Source of the DNA: an uncultured Chlorobiaceae bacterium
Lineage (GTDB): Bacteria > Bacteroidota > Chlorobiia > Chlorobiales > Chlorobiaceae
Reading direction: 5' to 3'
Assembly (NCBI GenBank): GCA_903824045.1
Contig: CAIJVD010000028.1
Span: 57,167-121,166 of the forward strand
Length of the DNA: 64,000 nucleotides
How positions within the stretch are numbered: the first letter of the stretch is position 1; the number at the start of each line of letters is the position of its first letter. This document shows, one piece after another, positions 50,365 through 60,806 of the stretch. A program made the translations under genes and the position numbers. The notes below the pieces were generated by a model. It made no database searches and was not told the DNA's origin. It was given only the letters and a program-made list of their open reading frames with translations.

Positions 50365-51462
50365 TTATCCCCCCTGGTGATCCGGAGCGTCGGCGGGCTG
50401 TGCGCGCTTGATATCGGAAAGAAACCCTGCGAAGACCTCCCCGTACATCTCCCAGACTGTCACGAAAAGTGCCGCAATGATTGGTCCGAGGATGAAGCCG
50501 AAAATGCCGAAAAGACCTATCCCCCCGAGAGTTCCGAAAAAGATGAAGAGCTCGTGCATTGCCGTGTCGCGCCCGATCAGCATGGGACGAAGGATATTGT
50601 CGATATGGCCGACAACGACCGAGCAGAAGAGCAGAAGGCCGATTGCCTGGGGATACTGCCCTGTTGCGACGAGATAGATGACTGCCGGCACCCAGACGAT
50701 CGGCGGACCGAGCACTGGAATGACGGAGATGAGCGACATGATGGTACCCCAGAATACCGCGCTCTCGATCCCGGCAACATGAAGGGCAAGCCCGGCAAGC
50801 GTTCCCTGCACAACACCCACCACAAGGTTTCCCTTGATTGATGCTCTGGTCACCGAAAGAAACCTTTCGAGCAACCGTTGCTGATCGTGCTCGCCGAGGG
50901 GCAGACAGGAGAGCGTCTTATCGAGCAGCATTCTGCCGTCTCGAAGAAAAAAGAACATGGTATAGAGAAATACAAAGATGAGAAAGAGATCGTTGACGGC
51001 CGAGTAGGTAAGCGACGAGATCATGCTGAAAAGCATGGTGCCGGCTCCCGAGGCAAGCTCCCCTGCCTTGCGCAGAATCTCACCCTGCCAGGGCGCTATC
51101 TGGTCGTAAAAGGGAAGGGCCTGAAGCTGCTGGGTGAATGAGGCAGGGTTCTGAAGCTGGAGCTGAATCCAGGGAATGGCAAAGCGGCTCATCCTGACAG
51201 CCTGCTCCACAACAACGACCGAGAGTGCTGCGAGAGGCAGAAAAACCATGACGAGCAGCGTGAGCATGGTCAACAGCGCACTCAGGTTTCGACGTCCCTT
51301 CAGCCACCGCTCAAAGCGGCTGAACAGCGGCATTGCCAGCGCAGAAAAAATAGCGGCAAGCAGTACCACCATAAAAAAGTAGCGGGTCATCGCAAAAAAA
51401 ACAGCGGAGATAAAGAGGGCAAGAACAAGAAGAATTGCCTGGTTTGGTTTGATAGTGCTCAT
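50365..51462 (-). CDS. AI-2E family transporter (PerM-like)
   Basis: 365 aa polytopic protein; C-terminal VGHIDNILRPMLIGRDTAMHELFIFFGTLGGIGLFGIFGFILGPIIAAL. Confidence 0.93.
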   Translation of the reverse strand: MSTIKPNQAILLVLALFISAVFFAMTRYFFMVVLLAAIFSALAMPLFSRFERWLKGRRNLSALLTMLTLLVMVFLPLAALSVVVVEQAVRMSRFAIPWIQLQLQNPASFTQQLQALPFYDQIAPWQGEILRKAGELASGAGTMLFSMISSLTYSAVNDLFLIFVFLYTMFFFLRDGRMLLDKTLSCLPLGEHDQQRLLERFLSVTRASIKGNLVVGVVQGTLAGLALHVAGIESAVFWGTIMSLISVIPVLGPPIVWVPAVIYLVATGQYPQAIGLLLFCSVVVGHIDNILRPMLIGRDTAMHELFIFFGTLGGIGLFGIFGFILGPIIAALFVTVWEMYGEVFAGFLSDIKRAQPADAPDHQGG

Positions 51463-51515
51463 GATCTCTCCATAGTCATAGTGATGCCCTTTTTGTTGAA
51501 ACCCATCCCCCCTAC

Positions 51516-52259
51516 CTAAAACCAGGCCGACCGATCCTCTCCAAGAAGCTCTGCGCGGACCATGGCAACTGCAAAAATCCCGGCCGTTTCGGCCCTGAGA
51601 ATGTTTCGGCCAAGCGAAATCTCGGCAAAACCGGCACTCCTTGCCGCCTCCACTTCAGCCTCACTGAACCCCCCCTCGCCACCTATAAGAAAGATCGTCT
51701 TTTTTCCGGCACATTGCACCACCGGTGGCAGCGCTGAGCCCTCCCAGGGGATCAGACGGAGATCAAAGCCGGGAAGAGCAAGCACTTGTTTCAGCGTCAT
51801 AGGCTCGGTCAGCTCCGGAAGATAAAACCGCTTTGACTGCCGGGCGGCCGAGAGCATAATGGTGTTCCACCGCTTCAAGCGCCCCTGCACCCGATCGCGG
51901 GCGGGCAGGGCGAGCGTCCTCGAGGTAATCAGGGGAATGACTGATGAGACCCCGAGCTCGGTGGCCTTTTCAAGAAAGAGCTCGAAGCGCTGGGGCGCCT
52001 TGAGCATCGAGAGGGCAACCGTCACACCGGTGGCCGGTCGCTCAAGAAACGAGTGGGAGGTTATCTCTCCGTCAAGCGACTTTTTATGCACCGAGAGGAT
52101 CGTCACCTCACAACGCAAGCCGTTGCCGTCGGTGACAAGAATCCGCTCACCGCTCTTTTTGCGCAGAACATTGACCAGATGATGAAACTCATCGCCTTCG
52201 ATCAGGAGGCTCCCCCTCCGGAGATCGATGTTTTCGTGGGAAGTATAGAACAGTTCCAT
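51516..52259 (-). CDS. rsmE: 16S rRNA (uracil1498-N3)-methyltransferase
   Basis: 247 aa; HHLVNVLRKKSGERI...LIGGEGGFSEAEVEAA...LGRNILRAETA. Confidence 0.95.
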   Translation of the reverse strand: MELFYTSHENIDLRRGSLLIEGDEFHHLVNVLRKKSGERILVTDGNGLRCEVTILSVHKKSLDGEITSHSFLERPATGVTVALSMLKAPQRFELFLEKATELGVSSVIPLITSRTLALPARDRVQGRLKRWNTIMLSAARQSKRFYLPELTEPMTLKQVLALPGFDLRLIPWEGSALPPVVQCAGKKTIFLIGGEGGFSEAEVEAARSAGFAEISLGRNILRAETAGIFAVAMVRAELLGEDRSAWF

Positions 52260-52265
52260 AGCGTA

Positions 52266-52958
52266 TTACTCCTTTGCTGCCAGTGCAACAGCGGCCAGAG
52301 AGACCTTTTCCGCCCCTCCGCGCCGCAGCGCCTGAGCAGCGGCAGCCATGGTTGCACCGGTTGTGATGACATCGTCGACAAGAAGCACGTGACGGGCCAT
52401 AGCTCCCTGACCGGCCTGAAACGCCCCCTCAAGATTTTTTCTGCGATCCGGCGCAGCAAGGCCGGTCTGTGAACGGGTATAGCGTGTTCTTGAAAGCAGT
52501 TCGGGGCGCACCGGCCTGTTGAGCACCGCCGCGACGCCCTCTGCAATCTTTTCGGACTGATTGTAGGAGCGCTCGATTTTTTTCAGGCGGTGGAGCGGAA
52601 CCGGCACAATGCATTCGATCTCCTGGGTGTCGACGCCCTCGGCAATCCACTCGCCAAGATGACGTCCAAACGTGGAGCCGAGCCTGAAGAGACCTTCATA
52701 CTTCATGGCGTGCAGCGCGTGCTGCAGAGGGCTCTCCTTGTGAAAAAGGTAGCGGCACCACCCTCGATCAAAATGAAAGTTCTTGCCGAACCGTGAGCCA
52801 ATAAGGTGACGAAGCATCAGCTCAGAGGCAGAGAGGGTTGCAAACGGATCGAACTCGGCCATGCAGGATGAGCAGCACTGCTCCTCACCTTTCTGAAGCA
52901 GTTTCCGGCAGACAACGCAGACGTTTGGAAACAGGAGATGAAGCAGCTCGTCACGCAT
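52266..52958 (-). CDS. ComF family phosphoribosyltransferase-like protein
   Basis: 230 aa; zinc-finger CVVCRKLLQ...CCSSCMAEF; PRPP motif VLLVDDVITTGAT. Confidence 0.93.
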   Translation of the reverse strand: MRDELLHLLFPNVCVVCRKLLQKGEEQCCSSCMAEFDPFATLSASELMLRHLIGSRFGKNFHFDRGWCRYLFHKESPLQHALHAMKYEGLFRLGSTFGRHLGEWIAEGVDTQEIECIVPVPLHRLKKIERSYNQSEKIAEGVAAVLNRPVRPELLSRTRYTRSQTGLAAPDRRKNLEGAFQAGQGAMARHVLLVDDVITTGATMAAAAQALRRGGAEKVSLAAVALAAKE

Positions 52959-52976
52959 GGCCAGGCCCCGTTATGT

Positions 52977-53960
52977 TCAACTGAAACACAGGGCGGCTGC
53001 GCCGTAGATGCCCGCCTTGTTGCCAAGAAGAGCCGGCACCAGCTCGAGCCCTTCATGCATCGAAGGAAGCGTGGAGTGGCGAAGCTGGTCGAGTGCGGGA
53101 TCGAAAATAAGGGATCCGGCCGCAGAAATCCCGCCACCGATAACGAATTTCCTGATATCCATAAGCGCCGTGACATTGGCCAGGCCCACGCCGAGAATTG
53201 ATCCTACCCGCTGCCAGAGAGCCAGGGAGAGTTCATCACCCTCCTTTGCGGCCTTTTCAAGATGGCGGGGAGAGAGCCGGGAGTAGTCATGGTCGCACAG
53301 CATGCCGACTGAAGAGCCGGAAGGTGAAGCGTCGATCATACGTCGGGCGAGCTCCACGATGCGATCCTTGCCGATCAGGCTTTCAAGTGTCCCCCGAATG
53401 CCCGCATGTTCGGCGGTGCCTTCAAAGTCGATAATCATGAAGCCGATCTCCCCGGCAGTGCCGTTCGGGCCGCGATAGAGCTTCCGCTGCAGCACTATAC
53501 CGCCGCCGACTCCTGTGCCGAGAGTCACCAGCAGAAAGTCGCTGAACTGGCGGCCAGCACCATAGACCGCCTCGCCGAAAGCCGCGGCATTGGCATCGTT
53601 GTCGAGAATGACGCTAAAAGAGAGCTGCTCCTGCTCTGCGAGACGCTCCTTCAGGGCATCGCGCAAGGGATAGACTCCCCAGCCGGGAAGGTTCGGCGGA
53701 TAGCAAAGCTCTCCCTTTTGGACATCGACCGCACCCGGTGCACCAAGCCCGACACCGGCGAAGCTGCCGGGGTCGATCGTTACGGCGGCATCCCGATAGA
53801 GCTCGCCAACAAGGGTCGCCAGCTGCCCGACGATCCCTTCAGGTCCCGACGAGGTCTGGGTGGGAATGGTTCGATCGAAAAGAATGCCCGTCTCCTCTCC
53901 GACGACCGCACCCTTTATGGCCGTACCTCCAAGATCAATGCCAATCGCCCATCGAGACAT
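52977..53960 (-). CDS. ROK family glucokinase-like sugar kinase
   Basis: 327 aa; IGIDLGGTAIKGAVV, DNDANAAAFGE, VTLGTGVGGGIV. Confidence 0.93.
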   Translation of the reverse strand: MSRWAIGIDLGGTAIKGAVVGEETGILFDRTIPTQTSSGPEGIVGQLATLVGELYRDAAVTIDPGSFAGVGLGAPGAVDVQKGELCYPPNLPGWGVYPLRDALKERLAEQEQLSFSVILDNDANAAAFGEAVYGAGRQFSDFLLVTLGTGVGGGIVLQRKLYRGPNGTAGEIGFMIIDFEGTAEHAGIRGTLESLIGKDRIVELARRMIDASPSGSSVGMLCDHDYSRLSPRHLEKAAKEGDELSLALWQRVGSILGVGLANVTALMDIRKFVIGGGISAAGSLIFDPALDQLRHSTLPSMHEGLELVPALLGNKAGIYGAAALCFS

Positions 53961-53978
53961 GCTGATGTGTTCTATGAA

Positions 53979-54776
53979 TTAACTGTTGAAGGGTCGGATG
54001 AACTTCCGGCCGTGTGTTCCCGATTCAAAAAAGTTGAGAATCTCCACAATCTCCGCATCCTGGGGCAGCTCCGTTTTCACCTTTTCGAGAGCATTGGCAA
54101 GAAGCAGCCCCGACTGAAAGAGAATTCTGTATGCACTCTTGATGAGGGTGATCTTTTCGGGGGTGAAGCCTCGGCGTTTAAGACCGATAAAGTTCAGCCC
54201 CTCGTAGCGGAAAGATTCATTGCCCGATGCCATGACAAAGGGCGGTACATCGAGCGTTGCCCTGGAGACCCCGCCCACCATGGAGTTACGGCCAATCCTG
54301 ACGAACTGATGAATGCCGGTCAGCCCTCCAATAACAACATGATCGCCAACCTCACAATGTCCTCCAAAGGGGACACCGTTTGCGACCACCACATGGTTGC
54401 CGATCACACAATCGTGGCCCACATGCACGTAGGCCATAAAGAGATTATCCGAACCAATGACCGTCTTGCCGCTTGCGCTTGTCCCCCGGTTGAGGGTGAC
54501 ACACTCTCTGACTACCGTCCTGTCACCGACATAGAGGTAGGTCTTCTCTCCTGCAAACTTGAGATCCTGGGGGGCGGTGGCGAGCACCGCGCCGGCATGG
54601 ATCCTGCAGTTGCTGCCGATCCGTGCGCCTGAGGCGATATAGACATGGGGGGCGATAACGGTGCCGGCGCCGATTTCAACATCATCCTCGATGACGGTGT
54701 AGGGGCCGACCGTAACGCCCTCTGCGAGAACCGCACTGCTGCCGATAACGGCCGTGGGGTGAATTGTGCTCTGCAT
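53979..54776 (-). CDS. lpxA: Acyl-ACP--UDP-N-acetylglucosamine O-acyltransferase
   Basis: 265 aa left-handed beta-helix hexapeptide repeats; AYVHVGHDCVIGNHVVVANG; GLKRRGFTPEKI. Confidence 0.93.
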   Translation of the reverse strand: MQSTIHPTAVIGSSAVLAEGVTVGPYTVIEDDVEIGAGTVIAPHVYIASGARIGSNCRIHAGAVLATAPQDLKFAGEKTYLYVGDRTVVRECVTLNRGTSASGKTVIGSDNLFMAYVHVGHDCVIGNHVVVANGVPFGGHCEVGDHVVIGGLTGIHQFVRIGRNSMVGGVSRATLDVPPFVMASGNESFRYEGLNFIGLKRRGFTPEKITLIKSAYRILFQSGLLLANALEKVKTELPQDAEIVEILNFFESGTHGRKFIRPFNS

Positions 54777-54781
54777 AGAGG

Positions 54782-57427
54782 TTACTCCTTCATGGTTTCA
54801 AACTTCTCCATCAATCCGGGCTGTTTCAGATCCCTGGATAGCGATTCGATAATGCGATGAGCGTCATCCTTCATTCCGATGTCGCGGTAGGCCCTTGCAA
54901 GGACATAAAAAAGACGCGGATCGGACTGGACCGACGACTGGCTTCGAAGTTTTTCGAGATAGTTAATATACAAAGTGGCTTTCTGCTTTTCACCAAGCCG
55001 AACATAAAGGGAGATGATCGATCCGGCAAGTTCCGGGTTCAGCGGATACATCGCCAGCGGAAAGCGCGCTCGGGCAGCATCAAGCACCTCAAGGGCGAGC
55101 GCTCCCCTTCTGGCGGTGCGCCGGACGCCTCTCTGGTCAGAAACAGCAAGCTCCTCCCCCGGCTTCAGGGCAAGTTCGAGCGCAAGGCGGACATAGAGCG
55201 GGGTATAGTTTCCACAGAGCCGCCTTGAGGTCTCTTCAAGAAAGACCGCCGGATTGTTGAGATTTGTGTAGCGGTAGACATTCATCAGATTCCTGTAGAG
55301 GAGTGCCGGGTTGACATAGCTCATCGGATCGGCGCTCCTGATCGGCACCAGCCGGTAGGCAAGGCCATCGAGGCGAAGAAAGCCGTCAAGCCCTATCATG
55401 CTCTCCGGATCGACCGTCAGGGCGAAGTAGATCGGACGGTCATTAATGTTGTTCATGACAATCTCGTAGACCGCTATATCCTGCGGACGCAGATAGCCCT
55501 GACCCTCGTAGGTCATGCCCGGCTTCAGCAGCCACACAAGGGTATCCTTCGGCTCGGAGGGAAGCAGAACCCCCTCGCTGCGGGCCTGGCGGAGCACTGC
55601 CTGACGGAGTGCAGGTGCAGGCAGGACGGCATCTACCGAGTCGATCGGCACATAGGTAATACCGGCAATCTCCCCGTCGCCAAGGCTGAAGTCGATCTTG
55701 CGGGCCCCTCTTGGCCGGGTGTTCTTGAGCTGTTCAAGATACCAGCCGGTATTGGCAAGGCTGAGGTTGACCACCCTTACATCGGTACGGATATGCTCGA
55801 CCTCCTGAAGATACCAGAGCGGAAAGGTGTCGTTATCGCCGTTGGTAAAAAGAATGGCATCTTTTTCACAGCTCTGCAGCATATTCCAGGCCCACTCCCA
55901 TGGCACATGGTTGCCCGACCTGTCGTGCACCCTGTAGTTTGCCTGCAGCATCCTCCCGTTGACCAGAAGAAGGGCCGCGGCAACCGTCAACACGGCAAGG
56001 ATCATCGGGCTTTTGAGGCCAAACGGCTTGAAGCGTTTCTGGAGCCAGAGCCAGATGCTCTCAACCCCTATCCCTATCCAGATGGCAAAGGCGAAAAAGC
56101 TGCCGACGTAACTGTAGTCCCTCTCCCGAGGCTGAGGTTCAGTCTGGTTAAGGTAGATGACGAGCGCCGCTCCGGTCAGCACAAAGAGCGCGGTAACAAC
56201 GAGACCCATCTTCCACTGCCGTCTGAAATGAGTGACGGCACCCGTAACACCAACAAGAAAAGGGATCCCCCAAAGCACCGACCAGTCGACGCCGGCCCCT
56301 TCCATATCGTGCTCCCGACCAATAAACTGCCAGCCAAGATAGCGGAAGTACATCTTCTGCATCTGGTAGGAGAGAAAATAGTCGAGATCGCTTGAGTACT
56401 GCTGGTAGTAGTACTGGTGAATCGGCTCCGGTGACCAGCGCCGCGGCCAGAGAGGCATGTCGCCATACTGCTCCCTGTTGACATAGGAGAAAAAGGATGT
56501 AGCTGTCGAAGGGTTGTTCTCGTTGATTGGCGGCCCGGCATGCGCCCGGACATAGATCAAGCTATAGGAGGTATAGCCGATGATGATCAGAAAAAGCGAG
56601 GCCATCAGCGTGTTCAAACGGGGCATCTTGTGCTGGTGCGAATAATAAATGCCGTAAGAGATCACTGCAAGAAGAAGTGCGAAACCCCACCATGAGGTAA
56701 GCTGGAGAAGAACGGGAAGCCCTCTGATGATGCCGATGTAGATCAGAAAAAATAGCCCGACAGTAACAAGCGCAAACACGGCAAATGACTTACGGGTAAC
56801 CTCATATTTTTTGATGTAGTAGACGACCGCAACCGCAAAAACTGCAAGCAGGCTGAGCAGATGAACGCCGATGGAGAGCCCGATGACATACATGACGAGC
56901 ATCAGCCACCGCTCGTGTCCGGGTTCAGGAGCCTCGTCATACCAGCGAAGACTCAGCCAGATAACCAGGGCCGTAAAGACCGAAGAGGAGGACCATACCC
57001 CGGCTTCTACGGCGTTGAACCAGAATGCATCGGAAAAAGCGAGTGCCAGGGCTCCGACAGCTGCCCCGCCGTAAGCTGAAATTTTTTCGGCCGCACTCCA
57101 GCTTTCAGGATCGGTTCGACGATAAAAAATAATAAGACGAACCGTTATGAGATAGGTCAGCATCACGGTAGCGGAGCTGGCGAGCGTGCTGATCAGGTTG
57201 ATCCTTTCGGCTGGATCGCTGAAAATCGGCAGCATGGAAAAGAGGCGGCCGACAAGCAGAAAAAGAGGGGCACCGGGCGGATGCGGAATGCCGAGGGTAT
57301 AGGCCGCCGCAATGGATTCCCCGCAATCCCAGAAGGAGAGCGTCGGCGCCATGGTTGCCAAATAGATCGTTTCCGCGACAAGAAAAAGAAGTGCAGCAAG
57401 AGCGCGGTTGAAGGTCCGGTGTGTCAT
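54782..57427 (-). CDS. DUF2723 family multi-TM protein with C-terminal TPR-like region
   Basis: About 881 aa; TMAPTLSFWDCGESIAAAYTLGIPHPPGAPLFLLVGRLFSM signature; many TM segments. Confidence 0.88.
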   Translation of the reverse strand: MTHRTFNRALAALLFLVAETIYLATMAPTLSFWDCGESIAAAYTLGIPHPPGAPLFLLVGRLFSMLPIFSDPAERINLISTLASSATVMLTYLITVRLIIFYRRTDPESWSAAEKISAYGGAAVGALALAFSDAFWFNAVEAGVWSSSSVFTALVIWLSLRWYDEAPEPGHERWLMLVMYVIGLSIGVHLLSLLAVFAVAVVYYIKKYEVTRKSFAVFALVTVGLFFLIYIGIIRGLPVLLQLTSWWGFALLLAVISYGIYYSHQHKMPRLNTLMASLFLIIIGYTSYSLIYVRAHAGPPINENNPSTATSFFSYVNREQYGDMPLWPRRWSPEPIHQYYYQQYSSDLDYFLSYQMQKMYFRYLGWQFIGREHDMEGAGVDWSVLWGIPFLVGVTGAVTHFRRQWKMGLVVTALFVLTGAALVIYLNQTEPQPRERDYSYVGSFFAFAIWIGIGVESIWLWLQKRFKPFGLKSPMILAVLTVAAALLLVNGRMLQANYRVHDRSGNHVPWEWAWNMLQSCEKDAILFTNGDNDTFPLWYLQEVEHIRTDVRVVNLSLANTGWYLEQLKNTRPRGARKIDFSLGDGEIAGITYVPIDSVDAVLPAPALRQAVLRQARSEGVLLPSEPKDTLVWLLKPGMTYEGQGYLRPQDIAVYEIVMNNINDRPIYFALTVDPESMIGLDGFLRLDGLAYRLVPIRSADPMSYVNPALLYRNLMNVYRYTNLNNPAVFLEETSRRLCGNYTPLYVRLALELALKPGEELAVSDQRGVRRTARRGALALEVLDAARARFPLAMYPLNPELAGSIISLYVRLGEKQKATLYINYLEKLRSQSSVQSDPRLFYVLARAYRDIGMKDDAHRIIESLSRDLKQPGLMEKFETMKE

Positions 57428-57452
57428 AGATATAAGCGTATCGGTAAAACTG

Positions 57453-58577
57453 CTAACCAAAAATCAGATCGCCTGCAATAAGATCGGCAAACAAAAAACC
57501 CTTGCCAGTCAGGTAGAGCGCTCCCCCCTCCTCATAGATCCACCCTCTCTCTGAAAATCGTGAAATGGCCGCTGAAAGGCGATGCCCTAATTTATTCCCT
57601 TTTCTCAAAAACTCAACATCGACACCGCGGTTTATTCGCAGGGAGAGAAAAACCTCCTCGGTAAAGCGCTCCTCCCCGGAAAGCTCTTCGCGAAACCCCT
57701 CGGCCCGCTGGGGATCGGCCAGATACCTGGCGAGGCTCGAAACGTTTGCCGTCCGGATCTCCCTCTCCGGGGAGACAAGGAAACTGTGCGCTGAAGGACC
57801 AAAGCCAAGGTACGGCTTGCGCTCCCAGCTGGCAAGATTATATCGCGAATGGTGGCCCGGAAGCGCGAAATTGGATACCTCGTAGTGGAGGTATCCGCGC
57901 AGCTGTATGGCCTCAAGGGCACCTTCATAGAGTTCAGCCTGCACCCCGTCGTCCGGCACCCGCAGAGCGCCGCTGCGCACCATCCGGCTCAGCTGCGTCT
58001 TCGGCTCCAGAGAGAGCATGTAGACCGAAAGATGGTGCGGCTTGAGCTCAAGGGCCCGATCCAGATCCTCTTGCCAAAGAGAGAGACTCTCTGTGGGAAC
58101 GCCGCAGATGAGATCGACGCTTACGGACGGGAAGGTGCGAAGCGCCGCGGCGGTTACCTCTCTGGAGTCACTGGCTGTATGCGGGCGGCCAAGGGCTCGC
58201 AGCTTTTCGGAGGTAAAGGACTGTGTGCCGATGCTGAGCCTCGTTATCCCCGCCGAGCGAAGAGCCTCAAGCGCGTTGCCCCCGAGATCCTCAGGATTGG
58301 CCTCAAGGGCTATCTCGATATCCGGGTTGAAGCTGCAGAGCGAAGCAACCTGCTCAAGCCATTCGGCGATATAGTGCACCGGCACCATCGAAGGGGTACC
58401 GCCGCCGAAATGAATGGCAGAAATTGTCCGACCCTTCAGCTCCTCCGAGCGAGCAGCAGTCTCAAGGGCAAGGGCCCGGAAAAACGCATCGATATGATCA
58501 CGCTTCGTAACGAGATAGAAATCGCAGTAGCTGCAACGCTGGCGGCAGAAGGGTATGTGCACATAAAGAGTCAGCAT
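57453..58577 (-). CDS. hemW: HemW / coproporphyrinogen III oxidase-like radical SAM protein
   Basis: 374 aa; LYVHIPFCRQRCSYCDFYLV; HFGGGTPSM; HLSVYMLSLEPKT. Confidence 0.92.
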   Translation of the reverse strand: MLTLYVHIPFCRQRCSYCDFYLVTKRDHIDAFFRALALETAARSEELKGRTISAIHFGGGTPSMVPVHYIAEWLEQVASLCSFNPDIEIALEANPEDLGGNALEALRSAGITRLSIGTQSFTSEKLRALGRPHTASDSREVTAAALRTFPSVSVDLICGVPTESLSLWQEDLDRALELKPHHLSVYMLSLEPKTQLSRMVRSGALRVPDDGVQAELYEGALEAIQLRGYLHYEVSNFALPGHHSRYNLASWERKPYLGFGPSAHSFLVSPEREIRTANVSSLARYLADPQRAEGFREELSGEERFTEEVFLSLRINRGVDVEFLRKGNKLGHRLSAAISRFSERGWIYEEGGALYLTGKGFLFADLIAGDLIFG

Positions 58578-58614
58578 GAGCCGGAGATGGTGCGGAACGG
58601 GGAAAGAAGCCGGA

Positions 58615-59202
58615 TCAGGAGCCGGAAAGAATGTACTCCGTCACCGCCTGATAGAGGTCGTCGGCCACAAATTCCGGAATGATCTTCCTCTGCAGGCAGA
58701 TCTCCTCCTCATTATGACCGGTCCTGACGAGCACCGGCCGGAGTCCGGCACGCAGACCGCACTCAACGTCAATCGTCTTGTCGCCGATAAAAAAAGAGGC
58801 GCTCCGGTCGACGATGAGTCCCTCGGCAAGGTAATCGGTGATGGCCTGCTCAACCATGCCGGTTCCCGGCTTGCGGCAATCAGCAAAACGGTCGTACTCC
58901 GGATGGGGGTAATCGGGATGGGAGGGGCAGTAGTAGCAACGCTCAAAAGCGGCACCGCTTGCCGCCAGCAGTTCATTGAGATAGCGGTTCACCTCTTCGA
59001 CCTGCTCGACGGTCGCTATGCCCCGTGCAATGCCAGCCTGGTTCGATATGATAACGATCCGGTAGCCAGCCTTGATGGCAAGCGCAATTGCCTCATCGGC
59101 ACGCTCTATAAGATGAAACTGCTCTTTCAGATAGACGTAGGTGCCGGCATCCTTGTTAATGGTACCATCCCTGTCAAGAAAAAGGACCTTGATCGTCTGC
59201 AC
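58615..59202 (-). CDS. gmhB: D-glycero-D-manno-heptose 1,7-bisphosphate phosphatase-like HAD protein
   Basis: 195 aa; FLDRDGTINKDAGTYV, ISNQAGIARG, FIGDKTIDVECGLRAG. Confidence 0.88.
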   Translation of the reverse strand: MQTIKVLFLDRDGTINKDAGTYVYLKEQFHLIERADEAIALAIKAGYRIVIISNQAGIARGIATVEQVEEVNRYLNELLAASGAAFERCYYCPSHPDYPHPEYDRFADCRKPGTGMVEQAITDYLAEGLIVDRSASFFIGDKTIDVECGLRAGLRPVLVRTGHNEEEICLQRKIIPEFVADDLYQAVTEYILSGS

Positions 59203-59210
59203 CGCTCCCC

Positions 59211-60680
59211 CTATTGCTCAAGAAGTTCGCGATAGAGCTGACCATACTCCCCGGCAGACTCTGTCCACGAAAAGTCGCGGGCCATGGCCGAAGAGACCAT
59301 CTGCTGCCAGCACTCTGGGTCATTGAAGCACTCAAGAGCCTCCGAGAGCTTTCCGGCAAGAGCTTCCGGAGTGTAGTCATGAAAAATGAAACCTGAACCG
59401 GTATCACCCGAAAGTTCATCGATGGTTTCGGTAATCCCGCCACCCGCATAGGCTACAGGAATCGTACCGTAGCTCATGGCGAACATCTGGATCATGCCAC
59501 AGGCCTCAATCTTTCCGGCCATCAGAAGAATATCGAGTCCGGCAATGGCAAGATGGAGGAAGCTGTCTGCATATTCGGTAGTAACGCTGACCTGCTCCGG
59601 ATGCTTCAGGGCGAACTCCTGGAAGAGTTTTTCGTACTTGCGGTCGCCCGCTCCGTAGATGACAAGCTGGATATCGAGTGCGACAAGCTGCTCAAGGCTC
59701 TCATGAATCAGCTCGGCACCCTGAAACTCGTCAAAATTGGCGATGACCCCGACCACCGGAACACCTTCACAGTAGGGAAGTTTTACCTCATCGAGAAGCG
59801 CTTTCTTGTTGTCGAGCTTGCCGTCCATATGCTCGACGCCGTAACGCTTCTTGATAAGCTTGTCGGTAGAAGAGTTCCACTGTCGGGTATCGATGCCGTT
59901 GCGAATGCCGTGAAAGATATCGCGGCGCTCATTGAGCACACTGCCGAGACCAAAGGAGTCAGCTCCATCCTGAAGGATCTGCTCGGCGTAGCTTTTGGAG
60001 GTCGTCGTCAAAAGACCGACGTTCTCGACGCCCGTATAGAGCATGTTCACCTCATCGTTTGTGCAATGAAGCGAAGAGCACACCTCGTCAGGAAGCAGTT
60101 TCTGGAAGACCTTGAAGGGAAGAACGCCCTGGCGATAGACATTGTGAACGGAAAAAACCGTTTTTATATCCTTGAAAAACTCATGGTCGGCATAGACCGT
60201 TTTCAACAGAAGCGGGATAAGGCCGGTCTGCCAGTCGTGGCAGTGAATAATATCGGGCTTCCAGCCGAGACGCTGGAGGGTTTCAAGGACGCCGACATTG
60301 AAAAAGATAACCTTTTCGGCAGCCCCTTTCAGATCGGATTCGTTGTGTATATCGGCAAAAAAGCCGTTGCGCTTGAAATATTTCTCGCTGTAGAGAAAAT
60401 ATGTCTGGATTTTACTCGATGGCAAGGCGGTCACCTTGACATGAAGCAGGTCGGTTTTCTCCTTGAGGTGAACCTCAATGTCGGACAGACGAAGAACGTC
60501 GTGCAGCCGAAACTTGCGGTCATTGATGGTTCCGTACTTTGGCATCATAATACGGGCCTCGAACCCTTCTTCTTCGAGAGCCTGGGGGAATGACGCCATA
60601 AAATCAGCAAGCGCGCTGATTCTTACAAAAGGAGAAACTTCACCGGAGACATAAAGAACCTTAAAATTTCGTCTGGACAT
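59211..60680 (-). CDS. glgA: Glycogen/starch synthase-like GT5 glycosyltransferase
   Basis: 489 aa; KVLYVSGEVSPFVRISALADF...IIHCHDWQTGLIPLLL...GIRNGIDTRQWNSSTD; hallmark motifs altered. Confidence 0.8.
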   Translation of the reverse strand: MSRRNFKVLYVSGEVSPFVRISALADFMASFPQALEEEGFEARIMMPKYGTINDRKFRLHDVLRLSDIEVHLKEKTDLLHVKVTALPSSKIQTYFLYSEKYFKRNGFFADIHNESDLKGAAEKVIFFNVGVLETLQRLGWKPDIIHCHDWQTGLIPLLLKTVYADHEFFKDIKTVFSVHNVYRQGVLPFKVFQKLLPDEVCSSLHCTNDEVNMLYTGVENVGLLTTTSKSYAEQILQDGADSFGLGSVLNERRDIFHGIRNGIDTRQWNSSTDKLIKKRYGVEHMDGKLDNKKALLDEVKLPYCEGVPVVGVIANFDEFQGAELIHESLEQLVALDIQLVIYGAGDRKYEKLFQEFALKHPEQVSVTTEYADSFLHLAIAGLDILLMAGKIEACGMIQMFAMSYGTIPVAYAGGGITETIDELSGDTGSGFIFHDYTPEALAGKLSEALECFNDPECWQQMVSSAMARDFSWTESAGEYGQLYRELLEQ

Positions 60681-60806
60681 CTATAGGGAAATCAATCTGT
60701 ATTTTTTCTTCAAAATCTTTCATAGATCTGCATTAGTTTTTAATTTACGAATTTTCACGGTCAGTTACAATCAAGCCACCTCTCACCTGGCCATCGAAGG
60801 GTATAC

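Noticed and set aside
53406-54632. 408-aa plus-strand ORF spanning the ROK kinase and lpxA on the other strand
   Set aside because: Spans two clear genes in antisense, so spurious.
59553-60593. 346-aa plus-strand ORF opposite glgA
   Set aside because: Antisense shadow of the GT5 gene.
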